Shown in pieces: positions 1 to 5,394 of a stretch of 6,471 bases of DNA. The DNA is from JBPRGH01 sp051418055 (lineage in GTDB: Bacteria > Bacteroidota > Bacteroidia > Cytophagales > Cyclobacteriaceae), in NCBI GenBank assembly GCA_051418055.1, contig JBPRGH010000018.1, positions 1 through 6,471 of the forward strand, given 5' to 3'. The stretch's first letter is position 1. Every line of letters starts with the position of its first letter. The notes below the pieces were generated by a model. The model worked only from the letters and a program-made list of their open reading frames with translations, was not told where the DNA came from and did not search any database. The translations under genes were made by a program, and so were the position numbers.

Positions 1-2
1 TA

Positions 3-131
3 GCGGAGAGTATTAACAGAAAGATACAGACGGTGAAAAGGTTAGCAAGAGGATTTCGGAACCCGCAGAATTTTATGAATATGATCTATTATAAATGTGG
101 AAAGCTTTCTCTTCAATTTCCACACTTTTAA
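3..131 (+). pseudogene. C-terminal end of an ISL3-like IS transposase (5' end outside window)
   Basis: Reading from base 3 gives an open frame of 42 codons to the TAA at 129-131. It begins AESINRKIQTVKRLARGFRN and ends with KLSLQFPHF. The 'E-[SG]-x-N-x-K-I-x-x-x-K-R-x-x-x-G-F-R-N-x-x-x-F' pattern is the conserved tail of DDE transposases of the ISL3 (IS204/IS1001/IS1096/IS1165) group, where the glutamate of the DDE triad lies just before the N-x-K-I segment; the E at codon 2 here fits that position. The rest of the element lies upstream of the window, so I cannot say whether the transposase is intact. The frame overlaps the start of the neighbouring nuclease frame, as expected if the insertion sequence ends just after this stop codon, inside the nuclease gene. 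Confidence 0.75.
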
Positions 132-141
132 TTATAGACCC
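111..141 (+). mobile_element. Putative right end (terminal inverted repeat) of the ISL3-like element
   Basis: The transposase stop is at 131 and OLD-nuclease-like protein sequence resumes at about 142-150, so the element must end between them. The sequence ends TTATAGACCC at 141. ISL3-family ends begin with GG on the outer side, so a right end finishing in CC on this strand fits. The inverted partner and the short target duplication (the next 8 bp would be AAAATATG) should lie upstream of the window and cannot be checked here. The exact boundary is inference. Confidence 0.4.
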
Positions 142-1680
142 AAAATATGGCGTGGATTCAAAGGGCGTATTTTTACATATGAATCAGATCACGAAACGGG
201 GCTATCAGTTACTTATCGAAAAACTTACGAACTCGGCAAAGACGTAATAATCGAGTTCAAATCGAAGAAGAGAGAAGTAAAAGAAGAGTTTAAAAACTGT
301 AAAAAACCAAACGACTATATTGAAGCAGGCCTTGACAAAGATATAATCGAACCTTTATTCCCCAAACTCGACAAAAACATTGGAAAAAGTAAACCGGCTC
401 TTCAAAAACTAGAACAGCTCGATGAAATATATGAACTGATAGATCAAGACGAATGGTTTCAAAACCCAGGTGGTATACCAGGTAATGTGCTCAAGATGTT
501 ACCTAGATACCTTTTGATTCCTGTTGACTCAAACACTTCTGAAATTCAAGGAAATAATAGTGGTGTTTTAGGCAAGACACTTAACGAACTTTTTGAAATG
601 GTTCGCGAATCCTCGGACAATTTTAAACAAGCCCAAAAATATCTCGATGAGCTTTCTAAAGAACTTGACCCAGAAGATTCTGACTCAGAATTTGGCAAAA
701 TGATGACGGATCTTAATGATGTGTTAGCTAGCGTATTTCCAGATTCAGAGCTTCATGCGAGTACAAACTTGAGCGACCCTACAAAGGTTTTGAAACCCTC
801 GTTTGACGTTGAAATGTCATCTAACGTAAAAACAAATGTTGAATACCAAGGTACAGGCATGGTCAGAGCTGCGGTTTTCGGAATGCTTAGATTTAGACAG
901 AAATGGATTTCACAAAGAGAAGATGATCATTCAAGGTCTTTAATAATTTGTTTTGAAGAACCCGAAATTTATCTGCACCCTAGTGCTGCTAACCAGATGA
1001 GAGATGCGATTTACGAACTTAGCAACTCTTCTTCACAAATTATAGCATCTACTCACTCCCCTTACATCATAGATGTTTCTCGAAAGCCGAGACAAATCTT
1101 AAACCGTATGACAGAAAATGGAAATACTGTAAACAGTCTTTCTTTTACAGTTACTGATTCTTTCGAAAAACTTCAAGGTGATGACAAGAGCTATGTAAAA
1201 ATGCTACTAAAAATTGATGACTACATAGCAAGAGCTTTCTTTACCAACCATGTGATAATTGTAGAAGGTGACACAGAAGATATCTTATTGAGAGAATCCT
1301 TGAGTAGGTTGCCTAATGAACAGTATTTAAAAATAGTTTCAAGTTTTGAAGTCATTAAAGCCCGTGGTAAAGCTGCAATCATCGGTTTAGTAAAATATCT
1401 TACTGCTATGGGAATAAAGCCGGTCGTAGTTCATGATAAAGATTCGAATACACCTAACGCAGAAAAATTTAATGAACCAATTCAAAATGCCTTGAACGGT
1501 AATGGAAGAATAGTTTTAATGAATGAAAGTGTAGAAGACGAAATTGGATATGAAGCAAATTACGAAAAACCATTTAAGGCTTATCAGGAGACCATGAAGT
1601 GGACAGACGATTGGGATAGTATCCCAGAAAATTGGAGAAAAAAAATGAAAGAAATCTTTGGAGATTACATTGAAGAATAA
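142..1680 (+). pseudogene. OLD-family ATP-dependent nuclease (AAA ATPase + Toprim), 5'-truncated by IS insertion
   Basis: OLD-family nucleases couple an ABC-type ATPase to a Toprim DNA-cleavage domain and often act in phage defence. The frame is open from a GTG at 97, but the first 15 codons lie in the IS end, so that start is fortuitous. Counting from that GTG, visible motifs are an ABC-signature-like YQGTGMVRAAV (250-260), Walker B LIICFEEPEIYLHP (282-295), a switch histidine in ASTHSPYIID (H320), and Toprim motifs VIIVEGDTED (E390) and VVVHDKDS (D447, D449), followed by an acidic NESVEDE segment. The Walker A P-loop and first beta strands normally at the N-terminus are absent, so roughly 60-100 residues are missing and the ATPase should be dead. 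The rest has no stop or frameshift, suggesting a recent disruption. No UvrD-like helicase follows, so Gabija is not supported. OLD/Toprim identity is firm; the subclass is not. Confidence 0.85.
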
Positions 1681-1827
1681 ATAACTGTCCAAAGTATAAA
1701 AACATATGGCGGGCAAGGTTTATAGCAAGTTCAGCACTCTAAATAATCATCCTGATCAGTTGATATCTAACTGCTCCAAAAGCCCTACAATTTTTATACA
1801 AAACCGTTAAAACCACCCCCAACCCCC

Positions 1828-2121
1828 TCACCACATCCACTCATCCGCCATCGCCTCCGCCTGCTCCATCACCAATTCCATAGCCGCCTTTTGCTTGTCC
1901 AGAGGATATTTGTAGCGTTTTAAAGTAAGGCTGACAAGGAGTCGGGGGTTGGCGCGGAGGCTTTCCCGTTTTTGCCAGTCGACGGTAGTGGGATTTCGGA
2001 GTTTTTTAGTGATCTCCACAGCTACCTTTTTCAGGGTGACACCTCCATCCACTCCCTCTAAAATGTTTAAAAACCCAACATTGTTGACGTGTTTTTGGAT
2101 ATTCCAATAGGTTTGCCCCCC
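1828..2121 (-). pseudogene. Remnant of type I restriction enzyme subunit HsdR, C-terminal tip only
   Basis: The minus-strand frame is open from the stop at 2122-2124 down to the TGA at 1828-1830. It reads VTLKKVAVEITKKL, then a TVDWQKRESLRAN segment, RYKYPLDKQKAAMELV, and ends EQAEAMADEWMW. This matches the end of the DUF3387-type C-terminal domain of HsdR, whose family pattern is roughly '(I/V)DW-x-K-(R/K)-E-S-(V/L)-R-A-x-(L)R ... Y-P-P-D-K-Q-x-x-A-x-x-x-V-x-x-Q-A-E'. Only about 70 residues match; a full HsdR has about 1000. Sequence upstream (2047-2121) no longer looks like HsdR and runs into the IS21-type istA leader, so the gene appears cut off here. The fragment is more GC-rich than its neighbours. 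No hsdS or hsdM is visible. A GTG at 2052 could start a 74-codon peptide, but I read it as a dead fragment. Confidence 0.75.
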
Positions 2122-2151
2122 TCAAAATTGTGGAGACATATCGTTTTAATG

Positions 2152-2189
2152 CCCATGTTCGCAGTTCGCTAAACTGCAATGAGTATGGG
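2152..2189 (+). promoter_or_regulatory. Hairpin over the istA start region
   Basis: An inverted repeat GCAGTT (2161-2166) / AACTGC (2172-2177) with a 5-nt loop ends one base before the first ATG (2179). An outer pair CCCAT (2152-2156) / ATGGG (2185-2189) could close a larger structure over that start. Insertion sequences often use such structures to block translation of read-through mRNA from outside; that role is inferred here. Confidence 0.4.
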
Positions 2190-2584
2190 AAAAATGAAAC
2201 GTATGGACCAAGTCAAAATGATATTGGATATTTATGCTAAATGTGGTTCCATAAAAGGGACAGCTCGGCGCTTACAGATCTCAAAAAATACTGTTCGCCA
2301 TTATATCAGATTAGCCGAAGCTGTGGCGATTGATCCGGGACAAGTTCAACAACAGGAAGAAAAGGAACTACATCAAATCTTGTATCACAAGGAGGCACAG
2401 CGATCCTCAGACAGGGAGGCGATCTTTAAACTAAAAGTAAAATATTGGCTTGATGAGCTTCCACGTACCAGTGTTACACGGTATTTGCTCTGGGAAGAAT
2501 ACAAGGATGAGCATCCAGATGGATATGAATACAGCCAGTTTTGCGAACTGCTTAAACGGCATATAGCCCGTCCGGACCGCTTAG

Positions 2585-2628
2585 AACAAAGGGCACATTT
2601 AGTATTATCAACGGGTGTGCCCTTTGTT
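2585..2628. repeat. 13-bp perfect inverted repeat, 18-nt loop
   Basis: AACAAAGGGCACA at 2585-2597 is exactly the reverse complement of TGTGCCCTTTGTT at 2616-2628. It lies 8-10 bp beyond the point where IstA homology stops. On the plus strand it is followed by ATTTTCCC, a poor T-tract, so it could be a weak terminator, the edge of another small element, or a deletion scar. Function unknown. Confidence 0.7.
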
Positions 2629-2667
2629 ATTTTCCCTGTTATACCTTTTGTTGTACCTTTTGTGTGC
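2620..2667 (+). repeat. Four imperfect 12-bp tandem repeats
   Basis: CCCTTTGTTATT, TTCCCTGTTATA, CCTTTTGTTGTA and CCTTTTGTGTGC follow each other without gaps. In the truncated istA frame they encode PFVI-FPVI-PFVV-PFVC just before the stop codon. They share three bases or more per unit with the right arm of the adjacent inverted repeat, so the first unit may have been copied from it. This looks like replication slippage at a junction. Confidence 0.6.
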
Positions 2668-2746
2668 TAAAAACGCAAATGACAGCTTTTGAGGTAGTTT
2701 GAAATCTGGCCACTCAATATCCCTCCCTGATACCTGTTCCGGATAA

Positions 2747-3228
2747 CAGAAAATAGCCCGCTTTATAGTGAGTACTAATCTGTCTGGAGAGCCAGGGAAA
2801 ATAGCCGGCTTTATAAGTAGATGCTAATTTCTCACCGGGTGCACAGAAAATAGTCCTGACTAAACTCTCTACTAATTTGTGTGAATGATATCAGAAAATA
2901 GCGAACGTTATACTTTCCACTAATTCCTTTGAGCCTGTACAGAAAATAGTCGGCCTTATAGATGGCACTAATTTCTCTGGTCTTCTACTTAGAAATACCG
3001 GTCCTTGCAGTGTTCACTCATTTGAGTGGATCTCAACAGAAACTTACGATCATTATACTCAACACTAATTTATGTGGATCTGCATAGAAAATAACAGTCA
3101 TTGTAGTTGATACTAATATGTGTGTCATTGATCAGAAAGTAACCATCACTATTAAGCGTACTGTTTTGTGTGCATCATATGAGAAATTAATGATTATTAC
3201 ACATAATCACATTCTGCTATATATACTC
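2747..3228. repeat. Degenerate 48-bp tandem array, ten units, three conserved blocks each
   Basis: Units start at 2747, 2795, 2844, 2892, 2940, 2990, 3037, 3085, 3133 and 3181, giving steps of 48, 49, 48, 48, 50, 47, 48, 48 and 48. Each unit has block A near CAGAAAATAG (columns 1-10), block M near TTATA (17-21) and block B near ACTAATTT (28-35). Block A to block B is 27 bp in eight units, 28 in the second and 26 in the sixth. The tenth unit has no clear block B. Bases in columns 11-14, 22-27 and 36-48 are almost unconstrained. The first five units are best preserved and units 6, 9 and 10 are worn. A weak eleventh copy lies upstream at 2699-2746. The conserved parts are too short and the gaps too small for a CRISPR. 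I do not recognise the family. Possible readings are a protein-binding array, a string of small hairpins, or a decayed gene for a 16-residue repeat. Confidence 0.8.
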
Positions 3229-3371
3229 AGCTATAAAGGATTGGATTAGCAAAATGAAATTGCCATCCGGACAATGCATAGGTAAAAGGTAGAGAACTTT
3301 TCGCTCTAACAGCACATCTGAAAACGAGAGGAACTTAAGCACCATCTAATCCGGAATATATTTGCTTCACG
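3229..3371. other. Intergenic segment with weak inverted repeats
   Basis: No gene is visible. GGATTAG (3243-3249) and CTAATCC (3346-3352) are exact inverted copies enclosing about 96 bp. Inside them TAGAG (3290-3294) and CTCTA (3304-3308) form a short stem with a 9-nt loop. A small structured RNA is conceivable but short stems like these occur by chance in AT-rich DNA. Confidence 0.25.
3357..3364 (+). promoter_or_regulatory. Candidate Bacteroidota -7 promoter element
   Basis: TATATTTG matches the Bacteroidota sigma consensus TAnnTTTG exactly. It ends 7 bp before the ATG at 3372, which would leave almost no 5' leader. I see no good TTG at the -33 position, so this may be chance. Confidence 0.2.
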
Positions 3372-3584
3372 ATGGATAAGGAAAATGAATCTGTAAACTA
3401 CCCAAGACTAGCTGGGTCACTCTTCTCCAAAGATAACGGAACATTAAATTTAGTGATAAGACAGGGTGATAGAGATCAAGAGGTGTATGACGTTGTGGAT
3501 GATTTATTTGAAAATGCATATAGATATTCTTACGTTCACGAAAAAATTCCACGCATTCGCATAATTCCAACTAATAATATTTGA
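3372..3584 (+). CDS. Unrecognised 70-residue acidic protein (tentative)
   Basis: An ATG at 3372 opens 70 codons ending at TGA 3582-3584. The product begins MDKENESVNYPRLAGSLF, passes through NLVIRQGDRDQEVYDVVDD and ends IPRIRIIPTNNI. It is charged, has no signal peptide or membrane segment, and I recognise no domain. Its mixed charged and hydrophobic composition, including a helical DQEVYDVVDDLFENAYRYSY stretch, is more protein-like than the overlapping minus-strand frame (3570-3367), which is rich in Cys, Arg and His. There is no clear Shine-Dalgarno sequence, which is usual in Bacteroidota. It could be an intact small gene or the 3' end of a longer gene lost when the region was rearranged; the nearest upstream in-frame stop is at 3336-3338. 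It lies directly after the repeat array. Confidence 0.4.
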   Translation: MDKENESVNYPRLAGSLFSKDNGTLNLVIRQGDRDQEVYDVVDDLFENAYRYSYVHEKIPRIRIIPTNNI

Positions 3585-3779
3585 CAATTTAAGTTTTTAA
3601 GCCTTAACTTACTATGTTGGTATGTTAATATATTTACTTTGGCAATGATCTATTTTGAAATAATATTACATGTCATTTTGACACATTATACATTATTTAA
3701 TATGTTAAAACCTTATTTAATTAGCATTTATATTGTTTTAATATTATCTTCAATTTATTATAAACCAAAAATATCTATT

Positions 3780-5393
3780 ATGAAAACTAGAATTTTCTAC
3801 TCTTTTATTGCTCAAGGGATAACTCCCAAATTATTTTCAATTTTAATCTGTTTACTTTTTGCATTGCCAACTAACTTATCTGCTTCAACGGAATCTGAGG
3901 ATGGTGCAAGTCAACAGTATACTGTTTGTGCAAGAGATGAATGCGGCAATCCACTTCCTGGCATGGACATAGTTATGGCTGTTCGGCTTTATGGGCCAAC
4001 AGGACCCTATTATGTTAATTATTCCGGCGGCATAACCGGAGAAGATGGTTGTATCACATTTTGGGGGCCAGACTTAGAAGATATTTATTTTTTAGCTATC
4101 TTCTTCAAATCTGAGTATGAAAACCCAAATAAAGAACAACATTATGGAGAGAATGGAATTATTGACTACTATCCCACTCAATGGGGCTATTATCTATATA
4201 AGAATGACGTCGATTATAATATAACTAGCTATCATGGTTGTGATAATGAATCCACTAATCTATCAAAAAGTAGACTTAATGATCTTTGTGGTGCGGATGG
4301 CTTAAAGATGGAATTCCCTCAAAACTTACTGACTAATAATATTGCAGTGGGAGCAAAGCTTTATAAGAAAAATGATGCGGGTAGTTATGATTTAATCAAC
4401 CAAAGGCAGCCGGCTTGCACTAACTTAAGTGATATAAATGGAACAACTGTAGGTGCGGCAGGCCTTTCGTATGAAAGCTGCAACGATGGTGCAGAAGAAC
4501 ATGCTTATATAGACTATACCAGCATTCTTGATGCTCAAACCTCTTGCGATGAAAGTGGCGAATTTAAATTAGTTTTTGAATTCTATTGTTGTGATGACCT
4601 TGCAAATCCGATACATTCTCAGTCATATGAATTCATATATGGTCCTGATATTGAATTGGCTGATCCATCTTTTTATTGGGCTGTATTTAATGCTTCTATA
4701 GAAGATTCATATGAAAATACTCCTTATGACAACGATCAAACTACTTCTACCAGGGATCAAAGACTTCTAAATATTGACAATTCACTTACAAGTGGAACTG
4801 ATGGCCCAATACTAGGCACTGGATCTACTGGAATTTCCTCTGATGTTGCTCCTACAAATCTTGAATGTCTTGAGGGAATAATGCTTAGACTGTATAAGAT
4901 TAGTCAATGTGGATTGGCAGAAATTGGACCAAATGATGCCACCTTAGTTACTTCAGAGGATATCACAGATGACTATTCGCAAGGACAGATGAATATAATA
5001 TTTCAATATTTAAATGGAATAGGTCCATTAGATCCAGACGCATGTTATTATGTTGAAATAACTTTTACAACAACTTGTCACACATTTTCTGAAATAGGAA
5101 AGTTCAAAACAAAAAATTGCATGAATTGTAAAATTGACAAGAAACCTGCAACACAAATAACCATGTATCCAACAATTTCTGATGGTTTTATGAATATAGA
5201 ATTTGACAATCCAATCTTAAACGAAATGGATGTGAATGTATACAATCTTAGTGGTTATAATGTCTATAAGGAGATTTTACCAAAGGAAACAAAAAATTCA
5301 AAATTGAATTTATCAGATCTTCCTAAGGGAGTATATTTTGTTAACTTTAATGGTCGTAACCTGCAGGATACTAAAAAAGTAATAATACAATAG
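3780..5393 (+). CDS. Secreted multi-domain protein with T9SS type A sorting domain
   Basis: I place the start at the ATG at 3780 because it begins a clean signal peptide (MKTRIF..., hydrophobic core LFSILICLLFALP, likely cleavage near NLSA-STES, residue 35). The mature 537-codon product should cross the inner membrane by Sec and the outer membrane by the type IX secretion system. The first domain (~45-115) resembles a carboxypeptidase-regulatory/Cna-B-like beta sandwich, with TVCARDECGNPLPGMD and GITGEDGCITFWGP. The middle (~145-435) is Cys-containing beta sequence and may be two diverged copies, since AKLYKKNDAGSYDLI and LRLYKISQCGLAEIG occupy similar places. Residues ~460-537 are a Por secretion/T9SS type A domain: MYPTISDGFMNIEF, VNVYNLSGYNVYK, LPKGVYFVNF and the final KKVIIQ. 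No enzyme motif is seen, so an adhesin or structural surface role is likely but unproven. The next gene follows after 1 bp. Confidence 0.88.
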   Translation: MKTRIFYSFIAQGITPKLFSILICLLFALPTNLSASTESEDGASQQYTVCARDECGNPLPGMDIVMAVRLYGPTGPYYVNYSGGITGEDGCITFWGPDLEDIYFLAIFFKSEYENPNKEQHYGENGIIDYYPTQWGYYLYKNDVDYNITSYHGCDNESTNLSKSRLNDLCGADGLKMEFPQNLLTNNIAVGAKLYKKNDAGSYDLINQRQPACTNLSDINGTTVGAAGLSYESCNDGAEEHAYIDYTSILDAQTSCDESGEFKLVFEFYCCDDLANPIHSQSYEFIYGPDIELADPSFYWAVFNASIEDSYENTPYDNDQTTSTRDQRLLNIDNSLTSGTDGPILGTGSTGISSDVAPTNLECLEGIMLRLYKISQCGLAEIGPNDATLVTSEDITDDYSQGQMNIIFQYLNGIGPLDPDACYYVEITFTTTCHTFSEIGKFKTKNCMNCKIDKKPATQITMYPTISDGFMNIEFDNPILNEMDVNVYNLSGYNVYKEILPKETKNSKLNLSDLPKGVYFVNFNGRNLQDTKKVIIQ

Positions 5394-5394
5394 T

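Larger units (their letters stand above)
2179..2670 (+). pseudogene. istA: IS21-family transposase IstA, N-terminal quarter only
   Basis: IstA is the DDE transposase of IS21-type elements and normally works with the AAA+ helper IstB. Here codons ~1-133 look like a normal IstA N-terminus: a Mor/helix-turn-helix-like DNA-binding segment (DQVKMILDIYAKCGSIKGTA ... SKNTVRHYIRLAE, residues ~10-47) and the conserved LLWEEYKDEHPDGYEYSQFC (~103-122) followed by LLKRHIARPD. A full IstA is about 500 residues and continues into the catalytic DDE domain. In this copy the resemblance ends at about base 2577 and is replaced by a 30-residue tail containing a VPFVIFPVIPFVVPFVC repeat. The catalytic domain and istB are missing, so it cannot transpose itself. 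The first ATG (2179) is used; 2185, 2194 and 2203 are in-frame alternatives. It probably inserted beside or into the hsdR remnant. Confidence 0.85.

Noticed and set aside
142..1680. Gabija (GajA-GajB) or other two-gene OLD defence system
   Set aside because: No UvrD-like helicase or reverse transcriptase follows; the next sequence is an opposite-strand HsdR fragment.
1516..1716. Minus-strand 66-codon frame
   Set aside because: It overlaps the end of the nuclease gene and has a Phe/Cys-rich shadow composition.
1694..1799. Inverted repeat GTATAAAAA / TTTTTATAC as ends of a miniature element
   Set aside because: Only 9 bp, AT-rich and 88 bp apart, with no target duplication seen; likely chance.
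2585..2628. Integron attC site
   Set aside because: The perfect symmetry and lack of RYYYAAC/GTTRRRY cores and extrahelical bases do not fit attC.
2747..3228. CRISPR array
   Set aside because: No unit has an unbroken conserved repeat of 24-48 nt; the longest conserved block is about 10 nt, gaps are 6 to ~13 nt, and no cas gene is visible.
3367..3570. Minus-strand 67-codon frame
   Set aside because: It overlaps the more protein-like plus-strand ORF; no recognisable features.
3639..3779. N-terminal extension of the T9SS protein from a TTG at 3639 or ATG at 3645
   Set aside because: The extra 47 codons are AT-rich, low-complexity hydrophobic sequence; the ATG at 3780 starts a proper signal peptide.
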